This document shows, piece after piece, positions 8,417 through 17,803 of a stretch of DNA of 64,000 bases. The notes under the pieces are model-generated. The model did not search any database. It saw nothing but the letters and a program-made list of their open reading frames with translations, and had not been told where the DNA came from. The position numbers were made by a program, and so were the translations under genes. Origin of the DNA: Sphingomonas jejuensis (GTDB lineage Bacteria > Pseudomonadota > Alphaproteobacteria > Sphingomonadales > Sphingomonadaceae). Positions within the stretch are counted from its first letter, which is position 1; each line of letters starts with the position of its first letter. The stretch spans positions 1,240,001-1,304,000 of the forward strand of contig NZ_JAATJE010000001.1 of assembly GCF_011927695.1 (NCBI RefSeq). The letters are read 5' to 3'.

Positions 8417-8479
8417 CTCAGTCGGTAGAGCGACGGACTTTTAATCTGTAGGTCCCGGGTTCGAACCCCGGCGAGCCCA
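8407..8479 (+). tRNA. tRNA-Lys (TTT anticodon)
   Basis: A complete cloverleaf of 73 bases: acceptor GGGCTCG with CGAGCCC, D-stem GCTC/GAGC, anticodon stem ACGGA/TCTGT with loop CTTTTAA (anticodon TTT at 8440-8442), and a normal T-arm with GTTCGAAC. The discriminator is A and CCA is not encoded. Its first ten bases overlap the 3' end of folK. Confidence 0.97.
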
Positions 8480-8506
8480 CCCCACGCACCGCATCCTTTG
8501 CCCCGA

Positions 8507-9511
8507 TCAGCCCGGGACCGCCGCGTCCGGGTGGATGACGCCCGCCGAACGCAACTCCTGCCAGAAGTCCGCCGGGATCTTGGCCTGCAACGCGGCGTGG
8601 TCGGCGAGCATGTGGAGCGGCTTTGCCGTCCCCACCAGAAGCGAAGACGCGACATCCGGCGCGAGGCTGAACTGCAGGGCGGCCGCGACCATATCGACGC
8701 CGTGGCGCGCTGCGACCTCCTTCAGCCGCCCGAGCTTCTCCCGCTTGTCGGCGGGAATGATGCTGTTGTCCGGACCATAGTTGAAGCGCGGTGCACCGCC
8801 CAGAAAGCCTGCGTTCAGCGCAGACCCCACCACAAAGCTGACACCCTTCTCGCGTGCCTTCGGAAACACGTCCTCCACCGCGGTGTCATGGTCGACAAGC
8901 GAATATTGGCTGGCAAGCAGATGGACGTCGCTGTCCGCGACCTCCAGGCAGCGTAGGATCGGCTGAGGGCAGTTCACGCCCATGCCCCAGCCGTCGATCA
9001 CGCCTTCGTCCCGAAGCCGCGTGAGCGCCGGAAAGGCCCCTTTCTCCGCAATCGGCCAAAGCGCTTCCCAATCGTCCGGCAGATAGTCATTGTCCGGCGA
9101 CAGGTCGTGCACGAACACGATGTCGAGGCGGTCGAGCCCGAGCCTTTGCAGGCTGTCCTCGATCGATCGGATCACCCCGTCCGCGCTGTAGTCGAAATGC
9201 GGCGTGTTCGGAGAGGTGGTGAAGGGGAAGTAGGTCTTCGCATCATTGTCGCGCGACGCGCGCAGCAGCTTGCCGACCTTGGACGAGATCACGAACTCGC
9301 CGCGTGGCTTGCGGGCCAGGAACCGGCCAAAGCGCCGTTCGGCGAGGCCGAGGCCATACCAGGGCGAGACGTCGAAATAGCGGACGCCCGCGTCCCATGC
9401 CGCAGCCAGCGTTTCTTCCGCCTGTTCGTCCGTCGCGAACTCGAACTCGTTGCCGATCGCCACGCCACCGAGACCGAAATCATGGGGCGGGCGGTAACGT
9501 GTGGCGGCCAT
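8507..9511 (-). CDS. Aldo/keto reductase
   Basis: A 334-residue NAD(P)H-dependent TIM-barrel oxidoreductase. The N-terminal region has the reductase pattern GLGGVAIGN and then DVSPWYGLGLAERRFG, with catalytic Asp and Tyr, followed by VISSKVGK (catalytic Lys) and IVFVHD (His). The C-terminal part reads VVGTAKP-like LLVGTAKPLHMLAD, the cofactor-phosphate site. The arrangement with an early LGxG and the SPxYGxGxAE pattern is typical of the D-threo-aldose dehydrogenase/pyridoxal dehydrogenase branch, but the substrate cannot be named. The start at 9511 follows a GGAAGGACG Shine-Dalgarno. It is convergent with tRNA-Lys and divergent from xdhC. Confidence 0.9.
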   Translation of the reverse strand: MAATRYRPPHDFGLGGVAIGNEFEFATDEQAEETLAAAWDAGVRYFDVSPWYGLGLAERRFGRFLARKPRGEFVISSKVGKLLRASRDNDAKTYFPFTTSPNTPHFDYSADGVIRSIEDSLQRLGLDRLDIVFVHDLSPDNDYLPDDWEALWPIAEKGAFPALTRLRDEGVIDGWGMGVNCPQPILRCLEVADSDVHLLASQYSLVDHDTAVEDVFPKAREKGVSFVVGSALNAGFLGGAPRFNYGPDNSIIPADKREKLGRLKEVAARHGVDMVAAALQFSLAPDVASSLLVGTAKPLHMLADHAALQAKIPADFWQELRSAGVIHPDAAVPG

Positions 9512-9634
9512 GGTCGTCCTTCCGGGAAGATGTCGCCTGCTGAACCCCGCAGATTGCCCCGGTATCCCCAAGCTTCTAGGGCAAGGGAACGATCGGCGGC
9601 TCTCGCCCCTGCCGCCCCGGACGGAAGATGCCCC

Positions 9635-10555
9635 ATGAACGACCTTGATCGCATTCTTGATGCCGCAGACGCCTGGCGCGGCCTGCCGATGGCGATCGCC
9701 ACCGTCGTCTCGACATGGGGATCGGCGCCGCGCCCGCGCGGCAGCCACATGCTGGTCACAACCGATGGCCGGTTCGAGGGATCGGTGTCCGGCGGGTGCG
9801 TGGAAGGCGAAATCCTGGCGGCGGCCGAGGACGCGATCGCCGGTGCCGGGCCGCGCACGCTGCGCTTCGGGGTCGAGGATGCAGCCGCCTGGGAAGTGGG
9901 CCTGCCGTGTGGCGGCGAAATTGCGGTGCTGGTGCAGCCGGTGGGTCCAGGCGGTTTCGATGCCGCTTTGTTCGACCGCATCCGGGAGGCGCGGGCGGAG
10001 GGACGCAACCTGGCCGTGGGCACCGACCTGACGGAAGGGATCAGCCGCGAGGGCGCGGAGGATGCGCAGTTCGTCAACAGCTACCCACCGCCGCGGCGGC
10101 TTCTGATCATCGGGGCCGTGCAGATCGCGCAGTCGCTGGCACAGCTTGCCGCCACCCTCGGCATCATACCCACGGTCATCGATCCGCGCGGCCGCTTCCT
10201 GACGGAGGAGCGGTTCCCCGGCGTCGAACGCGACGATCGCTGGCCCGACGATGCTGTGGCGTCGCGGCGACCGGATGCCGCAACCGCGGTGGTCACGCTC
10301 AGTCACGACACGAAGATCGACGACCCAGCGCTGATCGCCGCGCTCGCCTCGCCCGCCGCCTATGTCGCGGCCCTCGGCTCGCGGCGGAGCCACACCGCCC
10401 GGCTGGAGCGTCTGCGCGCAGCCGGCCTATCCGAGGCCGATCTTGGCCGGATCGACGGTCCGGCCGGTCTCGACATCGGCGCGCTGGGGCCGGCCGAGAT
10501 CGCCCTGTCGATCGCATCGGCGATGGTCGCGGCGTTCAATGGCAAGCGCGGCTGA
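9635..10555 (+). CDS. xdhC: XdhC-family molybdenum-cofactor insertion/sulfuration chaperone
   Basis: A 306-residue XdhC/CoxI-type protein. These bind molybdenum cofactor, help sulfurate it and hand it to xanthine-dehydrogenase-family enzymes. Two parts are visible: the N-terminal XdhC domain (STWGSAPRPRGSHMLV, SGGCVEGEI, GLPCGGEIAVLVQP) and a C-terminal Rossmann domain (LLIIGAVQIAQSLAQLA, VIDPRGRFLTEERFP, ALGSRRSHTARLERL). Cys residues in SGGCVEG and LPCGGE are the expected conserved ones. It overlaps the following mocA-like gene by 17 bases, so the pair is coupled. No molybdenum hydroxylase structural gene lies in the window. Confidence 0.9.
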   Translation: MNDLDRILDAADAWRGLPMAIATVVSTWGSAPRPRGSHMLVTTDGRFEGSVSGGCVEGEILAAAEDAIAGAGPRTLRFGVEDAAAWEVGLPCGGEIAVLVQPVGPGGFDAALFDRIREARAEGRNLAVGTDLTEGISREGAEDAQFVNSYPPPRRLLIIGAVQIAQSLAQLAATLGIIPTVIDPRGRFLTEERFPGVERDDRWPDDAVASRRPDAATAVVTLSHDTKIDDPALIAALASPAAYVAALGSRRSHTARLERLRAAGLSEADLGRIDGPAGLDIGALGPAEIALSIASAMVAAFNGKRG

Positions 10556-11108
10556 CGTCGACGTCCTGCTGCTGGCGGCCGGACGATCCCGCCGCTTCGG
10601 CGACGACGACAAGCTGCTGGCGCCCTTTCACGGGCTCCCGCTGGCGCTCCATGCCGCCCGCACCCTGGCCTCGCTCGGTTGCCGGCGCCTGGTCGCCGTC
10701 TGCGCCAGCGATGCGGTAGCCGGCATCCTGGAAGACGCCGGCTTCGCCATCGTGCGGAACGACGATCCGGACGCGGGCATGGGGCACTCGATCGCGCTGG
10801 GCGCGTCTGCCCTCGGCGGAGATGGCCGTACGCTTGTCGCGCTGGCGGACATGCCGGCGATCTCGGCGGCGCACCTCCGCACCATGATCGCGTACGATGC
10901 CGACATGGTCGCCTCGGAAGCCGCAGGCATCCGCTCCCCCCCTGCCCTGTTCGGGGCGGGGATGCGGCACCGGCTGGCGAGCCTCAGCGGCGATCGCGGC
11001 GCGCGCGACCTGCTGGCGACGGCCCTCCCCGTGCCTGCACCGGCGGGCACGCTTGCCGATGTGGATACGCCGGCGGCGCTCAGCCGGCTGGCGTTTCCGT
11101 CCGGGTGA
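10539..11108 (+). CDS. MocA-like molybdenum cofactor nucleotidyltransferase
   Basis: A 189-residue NTP-transferase fold protein (MobA/MocA type) that would attach CMP to molybdopterin for xanthine-dehydrogenase-family enzymes. The N-terminal nucleotide-binding signature is LLLAAGRSRRFGDDDKLLAPF, followed by DDPDAGMGHSIALGA and LADMPAIS (the acidic Mg site). MocA (CTP) and MobA (GTP) cannot be told apart with certainty from this; pairing with XdhC favours MocA. It overlaps xdhC by 17 bases at its start and the convergent FMN reductase gene by 29 bases at its end. Confidence 0.85.
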   Translation: MASAADVDVLLLAAGRSRRFGDDDKLLAPFHGLPLALHAARTLASLGCRRLVAVCASDAVAGILEDAGFAIVRNDDPDAGMGHSIALGASALGGDGRTLVALADMPAISAAHLRTMIAYDADMVASEAAGIRSPPALFGAGMRHRLASLSGDRGARDLLATALPVPAPAGTLADVDTPAALSRLAFPSG

Positions 11109-11673
11109 TCGCCGGCGCGCGCTGGCGCAGGCGGGAAAATTCGACCACCTGTTCGCCGACCAGCGACAATTGCGCCGCGGCGGGTGCGTCGAGGCAGGTG
11201 CCTCCGTCGAACATTCCGGCTTCCGACTTGATGGCCGCGCCCAATGGCGTCGGCCAGCCGCGAAGCGCGTGGACGATCGACCGCAGGGTCGCCAGCGTCG
11301 ATCCCGTCGCCTGCCAGCCATAGGCGGTGACGATCAGCCCGACAGGAAGCCCGTCCAGATAGACACGGGCGTCGCGCGACGTCGCCTCGAGATAGTCGAC
11401 CGCGTTCTTCACCAGCCCGGAGATCGACCCGTGATAGCCCGGGCTTGCCAGGATCAGGCCGTCGGCGGCGCGCACGGCCTCGATCAGCTCGGCTGCGACA
11501 TTCTCCTCCCCGCGGACATAATGGGGCAGCGCCTGCAGCGCCGCGCCACCGAACAGGCGGGTGCGGGCGCCGTGTCGTTCCGCCGATCCCAGCGCGACGC
11601 GCAATGCGGACTCCGTGGCCGATCCTTCGCCGGTGGTGCCGCCGATGCCGACGATGAAGGGCGCGTTGCTCAT
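11080..11673 (-). CDS. NAD(P)H-dependent FMN reductase-family flavoprotein
   Basis: A 197-residue flavodoxin-like protein. It opens with IVGIGGTTGEGSATESAL (FMN phosphate loop) and carries DGLILASPGYHGSISGLVKNAVDYLE, the hallmark of SsuE/NQR-type reductases. Such enzymes reduce free FMN or quinones with NAD(P)H. The gene follows mccA on the same strand after 31 bases and is probably the last gene of the acyl-CoA degradation operon, though nothing in the pathway obviously needs it. Its 3' end overlaps the convergent mocA gene by 29 bases. Confidence 0.85.
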   Translation of the reverse strand: MSNAPFIVGIGGTTGEGSATESALRVALGSAERHGARTRLFGGAALQALPHYVRGEENVAAELIEAVRAADGLILASPGYHGSISGLVKNAVDYLEATSRDARVYLDGLPVGLIVTAYGWQATGSTLATLRSIVHALRGWPTPLGAAIKSEAGMFDGGTCLDAPAAAQLSLVGEQVVEFSRLRQRAPAITRTETPAG

Positions 11674-11704
11674 GGTCGCCAGATGGCCGGACGCGCCGCC
11701 GCGA

Positions 11705-13540
11705 TCAACCCTCCGCCGCCTCGATCCGGACCAGCAGCGCACCCTCGCTCACCTGGTCGCCCGCCGCGACGGTCATTGCGGCGACCGTCCCGTCATAGGG
11801 CGCGATCAGGCCATGCTCCATCTTCATGGCCTCCAGCGTCACCAGCTTCTGGCCCTTGGTCACCGCCATGCCGGACGCGACGTCCACCGCGGTGACGCGC
11901 CCGGGCATCGGCGCCAGGATGGTGCCGTCGGCGGCGGCCCCGCCCGCGCCGGCCGCGACGCGCCACGGCGACAATCGCCAGGTCTGCCCGCCCTCGGTGA
12001 CAAGCACCGCATCGGTCGCCGGCTCGTCGATCGGGTCGAACGCCACCGTGACCGCCCGGTCGTCGAGGAGGAAGCGCCCTTCCGTCCTCGGCGGCGCGTT
12101 GAGCCTGAAGCCGGCAAAGCCCGTCGTTCCCGCCACCGCGGCAGCAGCGGCCGCCAGCGCTTCCTCGCTCGGGCTCTCGGGCGGCAACAGCGCCTCGCCT
12201 TCACGCGCGATCAGACCGGTGTCCACCTCGCCGCTCACGAAGTCGGGATGGTCGAGCGCCTCGACCAGGAAGCCCGCATTGGTGCGGAGCGGCCACACCA
12301 CCGCCTCGTCCAGCGCATCGGCCAGCCGCTCGCGCGCCTCGTTCCGGTCGCTGCCATGCGCGATCAGCTTGGCGATCATCGGGTCGTAGAAGGGGGAGAT
12401 GGCGGCGCCTTCCTCGACGCCGGTATCCACCCGCACGTCGTCGCCCAGGTCGAAGGCCTCCAGCGTGCCGACCGAAGGCAGGAAGCCCTTGGCCGGGTCT
12501 TCGGCATAAAGCCGCGCCTCGATCGCATGGCCCTGGATGGTGAGCTCGTCCTGGGTGACCGGCAAACGCTCGCCCGATGCGATCCGAAGCTGCCATTCGA
12601 CCAGATCGACGCCGGTGATCGCCTCCGTCACCGGATGCTCCACCTGCAGGCGCGTGTTCATTTCCATGAACCAGATGCGGTCGGCGCGAAGCCCGTCGGA
12701 GGCGTCGGCGATGAACTCGACCGTGCCGGCACCGACATAATCGACGGCACGGGCCGCTTGCACCGCCGCCCCACACACCGCGGCGCGCGTCTCCGCATCC
12801 ATGCCCGGGGCGGGTGCCTCCTCGATCACCTTCTGATGGCGCCGCTGCAAGGAACAATCGCGCTCGAACAGGTGGACGACGTTGCCATGCGTGTCGCCAA
12901 ACAGCTGCACCTCGATGTGGCGCGGCGACTGGATATACTTTTCGATCAGCACGCGATCGTCGCCGAACGAGGACGCCGCCTCGCGCTTGCAGCCTGCCAG
13001 CATGTCGGCGAAATCGCCCGCGTCATCGACGCGGCGCATGCCCTTTCCGCCGCCGCCCGCGACTGCCTTGATCAGCACCGGGTAACCTGTGGCGTCCGCC
13101 TCCGCCCGCAGCCGCTCGGGGGACTGATCCGCCCCCAGATAGCCGGGCGTCACGGGGACACCCGCCTCCTGCATCAGCGCCTTTGCGGCGTCCTTCAGCC
13201 CCATGGCGGTGATCGAGGCCGGCCGCGGACCCACCCAGACGATGCCGGCATCGATCACGGCCTGCGCAAAGGCTGCGTTCTCCGACAGGAAGCCATAACC
13301 CGGGTGGATCGCCTCCGCCCGCGCCTCACGCGCCGCGGCGATGATGCGGTCGCCCACCAGGTAACTTTCCCGCGCCGGCGCCGGGCCGATGTGCATCGCC
13401 TGATCCGCCATGCGGACGTGCAGCGCGTCGGCATCCGCGTCCGAGAAGACGGCCACTGTGCGGATGCCCATGGCCGATGCGGTGCGGATGATGCGGCACG
13501 CGATCTCGCCACGATTGGCGATGAGGAGCGACTGGATCAT
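11705..13540 (-). CDS. mccA: Methylcrotonyl-CoA carboxylase, biotin-containing (alpha) subunit
   Basis: A 611-residue acyl-CoA carboxylase alpha chain: biotin carboxylase (about 1-450: [18 protein letters not shown]-grasp loop [27 protein letters not shown]) and a C-terminal biotinyl domain with EAMKMEH, the biotinylated lysine being near residue 573. It carboxylates biotin, and the beta subunit next door passes the carboxyl group to 3-methylcrotonyl-CoA in leucine degradation. Specificity for methylcrotonyl-CoA rather than propionyl- or geranyl-CoA is inferred from the neighbouring beta subunit and isovaleryl-CoA dehydrogenase. The start ATG at 13540 lies 58 bases after the mccB stop. Confidence 0.9.
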   Translation of the reverse strand: MIQSLLIANRGEIACRIIRTASAMGIRTVAVFSDADADALHVRMADQAMHIGPAPARESYLVGDRIIAAAREARAEAIHPGYGFLSENAAFAQAVIDAGIVWVGPRPASITAMGLKDAAKALMQEAGVPVTPGYLGADQSPERLRAEADATGYPVLIKAVAGGGGKGMRRVDDAGDFADMLAGCKREAASSFGDDRVLIEKYIQSPRHIEVQLFGDTHGNVVHLFERDCSLQRRHQKVIEEAPAPGMDAETRAAVCGAAVQAARAVDYVGAGTVEFIADASDGLRADRIWFMEMNTRLQVEHPVTEAITGVDLVEWQLRIASGERLPVTQDELTIQGHAIEARLYAEDPAKGFLPSVGTLEAFDLGDDVRVDTGVEEGAAISPFYDPMIAKLIAHGSDRNEARERLADALDEAVVWPLRTNAGFLVEALDHPDFVSGEVDTGLIAREGEALLPPESPSEEALAAAAAAVAGTTGFAGFRLNAPPRTEGRFLLDDRAVTVAFDPIDEPATDAVLVTEGGQTWRLSPWRVAAGAGGAAADGTILAPMPGRVTAVDVASGMAVTKGQKLVTLEAMKMEHGLIAPYDGTVAAMTVAAGDQVSEGALLVRIEAAEG

Positions 13541-13598
13541 GGCGTTTCTTCCAAACTCGGGTGCGCGCGAAATCGTCGGGGCGATAGCTGGCGGAGCA

Positions 13599-15200
13599 TC
13601 ACATCCGGAACACGCCGAACTTGGCTGCCTCCGGAAACGGAGCGTTCAAGCTCGCCGCCAGCGCGATCCCCAGCACGTCGCGCGTCTGCGCCGGATCGAT
13701 GATCCCGTCGTCCCACAGGCGCGCGGTGGCGTACCAGGGGTTGCCCTCATCCTCATATTTCTGCCGGACGGGTGCCTTGAACGCTTCTGCGTCCGCGGCG
13801 GACCATGTTGCGGCATCGCGGTGTACCGTCGCCAGCACGGACGCGGCCTGCTCACCCCCCATCACGCTGATGCGCGCATTGGGCCAGCTGAACAGGAAAC
13901 GCGGCTGATAGGCGCGGCCGCACATCCCGTAGTTCCCGGCGCCGAAGCTGCCGCCGATCAGCACCGTGATCTTCGGCACCTGCGCGGTCGCGACCGCGGT
14001 GACCAGCTTTGCGCCATGCTTTGCAATGCCTTCCGCCTCATATTTGCCGCCGACCATGAAGCCGGAGATGTTCTGGAGGAACAGCAGCGGAATGCGTCGC
14101 TGGCAGGCGAGCTCGATGAAGTGGGCGCCCTTCTGCGCGGCCTCGGAAAACAGCACGCCGTTGTTCGCCAGGATCGCGACCGGAATGCCATGGATGTGCG
14201 CAAAGCCGCAGACCAGCGTGGTGCCGAACAGCGCCTTGAACTCGTGCAGTTCGGATCCGTCGACGATCCGCGCGATCACCTCGCGCACGTCATAGGGCGC
14301 GCGGACGTCCTGCGGCACGATGCCGTAGAGATCGTCGGCCGGGTAGCGTGGCGGACGCGGGTCCCGCACCGCGACGGTCGGGTCGATGTCGGCCGGAAGC
14401 GTCGCCATGATGTCGCGGACGATCGACAGCGCGTGCTCGTCATTGTCGGCCAGATGATCGACGACGCCCGATCGGCGGGCATGAAGGTCGCCGCCGCCCA
14501 GATCCTCTGCCGAGATCACCTCGCCGGTCGCCGCCTGCACGAGCGGCGGGCCCGCCAGAAAGATGGTGCCCTGCTCGCGCACGATCACGGTCTCGTCTGA
14601 CATTGCGGGGACGTATGCGCCGCCGGCGGTACAGCTGCCCATCACGCAGGCAATCTGCGGGATGCCACGGGCGGAAAGGTTCGCCTGGTTGTAGAAGATG
14701 CGGCCGAAATGATCGCGATCGGGAAACACCTCCGCCTGATGCGGAAGGTTGGCGCCGCCGCTGTCCACCAGGTAGATGCACGGCAGCCGGTTCTCGAGCG
14801 CGATCTCCTGCGCGCGAAGATGCTTCTTCACCGTTAGCGGGTAATAGGTTCCGCCCTTCACCGTCGCATCGTTGCACGCGATCATGCAGGTGCGGCCGGA
14901 CACCCGCCCGATGCCGGCGATGATGCCCGCCCCCGGCACCTCGTTGTCGTAAAGCCCGTTCGCCGCCAGCTGCCCGACCTCCAGGAAGGGAGAGCCCGGG
15001 TCGAGCAGGCCTTCCACCCGGTCGCGCGGCAGCAGCTTCCCGCGGGCGCTGTGCTTTGCCCGTGCCGCCTCCGATCCGCCGCGCGCCGCCGTGGCGACAT
15101 CGGCGCGCAACTGATCGGCAAGGGCACGGTTGTGCGCCGCATTGGCCTGGAAGGTCGCGTCGGTGCGGGACAGCTTCGTGTCCAGGACGGGTCCGGCCAC
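13599..15200 (-). CDS. mccB: Methylcrotonyl-CoA carboxylase, carboxyltransferase (beta) subunit
   Basis: A 533-residue carboxyltransferase with the tandem crotonase-like halves expected of the family. Landmarks: [20 protein letters not shown] near residue 60, [39 protein letters not shown] and [16 protein letters not shown] in the N half; LEFF-like [19 protein letters not shown], then [21 protein letters not shown] in the C half. The NISGFMVG and AYxPRF strings are typical of methylcrotonyl-CoA carboxylases. It starts 2 bases after the isovaleryl-CoA dehydrogenase stop, so the genes form one operon. Confidence 0.94.
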   Translation of the reverse strand: MAGPVLDTKLSRTDATFQANAAHNRALADQLRADVATAARGGSEAARAKHSARGKLLPRDRVEGLLDPGSPFLEVGQLAANGLYDNEVPGAGIIAGIGRVSGRTCMIACNDATVKGGTYYPLTVKKHLRAQEIALENRLPCIYLVDSGGANLPHQAEVFPDRDHFGRIFYNQANLSARGIPQIACVMGSCTAGGAYVPAMSDETVIVREQGTIFLAGPPLVQAATGEVISAEDLGGGDLHARRSGVVDHLADNDEHALSIVRDIMATLPADIDPTVAVRDPRPPRYPADDLYGIVPQDVRAPYDVREVIARIVDGSELHEFKALFGTTLVCGFAHIHGIPVAILANNGVLFSEAAQKGAHFIELACQRRIPLLFLQNISGFMVGGKYEAEGIAKHGAKLVTAVATAQVPKITVLIGGSFGAGNYGMCGRAYQPRFLFSWPNARISVMGGEQAASVLATVHRDAATWSAADAEAFKAPVRQKYEDEGNPWYATARLWDDGIIDPAQTRDVLGIALAASLNAPFPEAAKFGVFRM

Positions 15201-15202
15201 TG

Positions 15203-16372
15203 CTACTGCGCCACCTTGTCGGGCTTGCCGATCAGCTCGCGCCCGATCAGCATTCGGCGCACCTCGTTTGTGCCGGCACCGATGTCGAGCAGCTTGGCGT
15301 CGCGCATGAAGCGCTCCACCGGCCAGTCCTTGGTGTATCCGGCCCCACCCAGAGCCTGCACCGCCTCCAGCGCGACCTTCACCGCATTTTCGGATGCAAG
15401 CAGGATCGCGCCGGCCGCATCGAAGCGCGTCGTCTTGCCCGCATCGCAGCTCTTGGCGACCGCGTAGACATAGGCGCGGGCGGAATTCAGCGCGACATAC
15501 ATGTCGGCGATCTTGGCCTGCATCAGCTGGAACTCGCCGATCGGCCGGCCGAACTGCCGGCGTTCGCGCACATAAGGCAGCACCACGTCCAGGCAGGCCT
15601 GCATGATGCCCAGCTGGATCCCGGCCAGCACCGCACGCTCATAATCCAGGCCGGACATCAGGACACCCGCGCCGCCGTTCAGCGGCCCCATGATGTTCTC
15701 GGCCGGGACCTCGCAATCCTCGAACACCAGCTCGGCGGTCGGGCTGCCGCGCATGCCGACCTTGTCGATCTTCTGACCGATCGAGAAGCCCGCCATGTCG
15801 CGCTCGATCAGGAAGGCGGTGATGCCGCGGCTCCCCTCGCCGGTCTTGGCATAGACGACCAGCGTGTCGGCATAGGCGGCGTTGGTGATCCAGAATTTGG
15901 TGCCGTTCAGCACATAGCGGTCATTGCCGCGCGCTTCGGCCCTCAGCTTCATGCCGACGACGTCCGACCCGGCGCCCGCCTCCGACATGGCCAGCGATCC
16001 CACATGCTCGCCGGAAATCAGCTTCGGCAGATATTTCCGCTTCTGCTCGTCCGTCGCCCAGCGGCGGATCTGGTTGACGCACAGGTTGGAGTGCGCGCCG
16101 TAGCTGAGCCCGACCGATGCCGATGCGCGACTGACCTCCTCGATCGCCACGACATGGTCGAGATAGCCGAGGCCGAGGCCGCCCCACTCCTCCTCCACCG
16201 TTATCCCGTGGAGGCCGAGCGCGCCCATCTCGGGCCACAGGTCGGTCGGGAACCAGTCTTCGGCGTCCACCTTGGCCGCGATCGGCTGGATGCGATCGGC
16301 AGCGAAGCGCTGGGTGCTGTCGCGGATCATGTCGGCGGTTTCGCCGAGCGCGAAATCGAAATCGGGTGCCAC
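15203..16372 (-). CDS. ivd: Isovaleryl-CoA dehydrogenase
   Basis: A 389-residue flavin-dependent acyl-CoA dehydrogenase catalysing isovaleryl-CoA to 3-methylcrotonyl-CoA, the substrate of the next two gene products. Motifs: [64 protein letters not shown] and, near the C-terminus, [23 protein letters not shown] followed by [17 protein letters not shown]. The catalytic Glu is that of the Y-E-R segment DYERAVLAG as in isovaleryl-CoA dehydrogenases. Electrons would go to ETF. The specificity is well supported by the adjacent methylcrotonyl-CoA carboxylase. Confidence 0.93.
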   Translation of the reverse strand: MAPDFDFALGETADMIRDSTQRFAADRIQPIAAKVDAEDWFPTDLWPEMGALGLHGITVEEEWGGLGLGYLDHVVAIEEVSRASASVGLSYGAHSNLCVNQIRRWATDEQKRKYLPKLISGEHVGSLAMSEAGAGSDVVGMKLRAEARGNDRYVLNGTKFWITNAAYADTLVVYAKTGEGSRGITAFLIERDMAGFSIGQKIDKVGMRGSPTAELVFEDCEVPAENIMGPLNGGAGVLMSGLDYERAVLAGIQLGIMQACLDVVLPYVRERRQFGRPIGEFQLMQAKIADMYVALNSARAYVYAVAKSCDAGKTTRFDAAGAILLASENAVKVALEAVQALGGAGYTKDWPVERFMRDAKLLDIGAGTNEVRRMLIGRELIGKPDKVAQ

Positions 16373-16429
16373 CGGGCTCTCCTGTCGGCGCCGCCGATTG
16401 GCGGTCGCGAATCCTTTGTTGGGGCTGCC

Positions 16430-17281
16430 CTACACGCTCTCCCCCGCCAGTGCCAAAAGCCTCTTGGCCTGCTTCAGGTGCGGCGCGTCGATCATCCGCC
16501 CGTCGAGCTGAAGCGCGCCGGCGGCGGGCGCTGCGGCAAACGCGTCCACGATGCGCCGCGCCGCCGCCACCGCGTCGGGGGCGGGCGTGAAGGCATCGTT
16601 GATGACGGGCACCTGTGCCGGGTGGATCGCCATCATGCCGGAAAACCCGTCGCGCAGCCCGCGCCGTGCATAGGCGCCAAGCGCGCCCAGGTCGCGAATG
16701 TCGGGAAACACCGTCTCGATGGCGGCAACGCCCGCCGCATGCGCGCCGAACAGGGTCAGCGATCGCACCAGTTCGTACGGAGCGGTATACCGGCCGTCCT
16801 CCTCGCGCGACGTCTGCGCTCCGATCGCCGCCGGCAGGTCCTCCGCTCCCCAGGTAATCCCCGCCAGCCGGTCGGTCACGCCGCCATAGTCGCCCAGGCG
16901 GAACACGGCGGCAGGGGTTTCGGTGGCGACCGGCAGCACCATCGCCGACCGGTCACCCGCCAGCTCCAGCCGCCGCACGACCGTGCGGATCGTCTCGGCA
17001 CCCTCCGCCTTCGGCACCACCACGCCATCGGGCGAAAGGGCGCCGACCGCCGTCATGTCGGCATCGAATGCGGCCGTATCGATCGGGTTCACGCGCACGA
17101 ACAGCGGCACCAATCGCTCGGTCAGCAGCGCCCCGGCCACCGCATCGCGCGCGGCGGCCTTGGCGGCGGGCGCGACCGAATCCTCCAGGTCCAAAATCAC
17201 CGCGTCCGCGCCCGATGCCGCCGCCTTGGCAAAGCGTTCCGGCCGATCGCCGGGCACGAACAGCAGCGAGCGCAGCCTCAT
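16430..17281 (-). CDS. CitE-like (HpcH/HpaI) CoA-ester lyase
   Basis: A 283-residue TIM-barrel lyase of the CitE/malyl-CoA lyase group. Motifs: LRSLLFVPGDRPERFAKA, DAVILDLEDSVAP, FVRVNPIDT, VVVPKAEGAE, then the Mg-binding acids in ATETPAAVF and TWGAEDLPAAIG, and FSGMMAIHPAQVPVIN. Members cleave citramalyl-CoA, malyl-CoA or beta-methylmalyl-CoA to acetyl- or propionyl-CoA plus an oxo-acid. Which one applies here cannot be read from sequence. The ATG at 17281 overlaps the MaoC stop (ATGA), while isovaleryl-CoA dehydrogenase follows after 57 bases. It may replace or complement a missing lyase step in this operon. Confidence 0.85.
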   Translation of the reverse strand: MRLRSLLFVPGDRPERFAKAAASGADAVILDLEDSVAPAAKAAARDAVAGALLTERLVPLFVRVNPIDTAAFDADMTAVGALSPDGVVVPKAEGAETIRTVVRRLELAGDRSAMVLPVATETPAAVFRLGDYGGVTDRLAGITWGAEDLPAAIGAQTSREEDGRYTAPYELVRSLTLFGAHAAGVAAIETVFPDIRDLGALGAYARRGLRDGFSGMMAIHPAQVPVINDAFTPAPDAVAAARRIVDAFAAAPAAGALQLDGRMIDAPHLKQAKRLLALAGESV

Positions 17282-17730
17282 GCCGCCGACCGCTTCATCA
17301 AGGCGGTGCGCAGGCACTGACAGACGACCTCGTCGCGCTGGTTGCGCATGACATGGCGGAAGGTGACGATGCCCGCGTCCGGCCGCGATCGGCTGTCCTT
17401 CAGCGCGACGACTTCGGTTTCCGCCTGCAGCGTGTCGCCGATGAAGACGGGGCTCGGCATCCGCACCTCGTCATAGCCAAGATTGGCGACCAGCGTGCCC
17501 AGCGTCGTGTCCGCCACCGTCACGCCCACCATCAGCGCGAAGGTGAAGGTGCCGTTGACCAGGATGCGGCCGAACTCGCTCGCCCCCGCCGCCTCCGCAT
17601 CGAGGTGGAGCGGCTGCGGATTGTGCGTCAGCGTAGAGATGAGGAGATTGTCCGTCTCCGTCACGGTGCGGCGGATGTCATGCGCGATGCGGTCGCCCAC
17701 CTGCCATTGATCAAAGAAGCGACCGGCCAT
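17278..17730 (-). CDS. MaoC-family (hot-dog fold) acyl-CoA dehydratase
   Basis: A 150-residue single hot-dog domain protein with the hydratase-2 signature region LLISTLTHNPQPLHLDAEAA (catalytic Asp/His; here N-P-H) and GRILVNGTFTFALMVGV. It would hydrate an enoyl-CoA to a 3-hydroxyacyl-CoA. It is the first gene of the operon and overlaps the CitE-like lyase by the ATGA junction. Such MaoC plus CitE-like pairs are known as mesaconyl-CoA hydratase plus malyl-CoA lyase in the ethylmalonyl-CoA pathway, but that enzyme is usually longer (two domains), so the substrate remains open. Confidence 0.8.
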   Translation of the reverse strand: MAGRFFDQWQVGDRIAHDIRRTVTETDNLLISTLTHNPQPLHLDAEAAGASEFGRILVNGTFTFALMVGVTVADTTLGTLVANLGYDEVRMPSPVFIGDTLQAETEVVALKDSRSRPDAGIVTFRHVMRNQRDEVVCQCLRTALMKRSAA

Positions 17731-17803
17731 GTCAGGCCACCATGGGGGAAGCTTGCGTCATCCCGGCCTTAGGCCCGGCCGTCGCCACGGCTGTCAACCG
17801 GCT

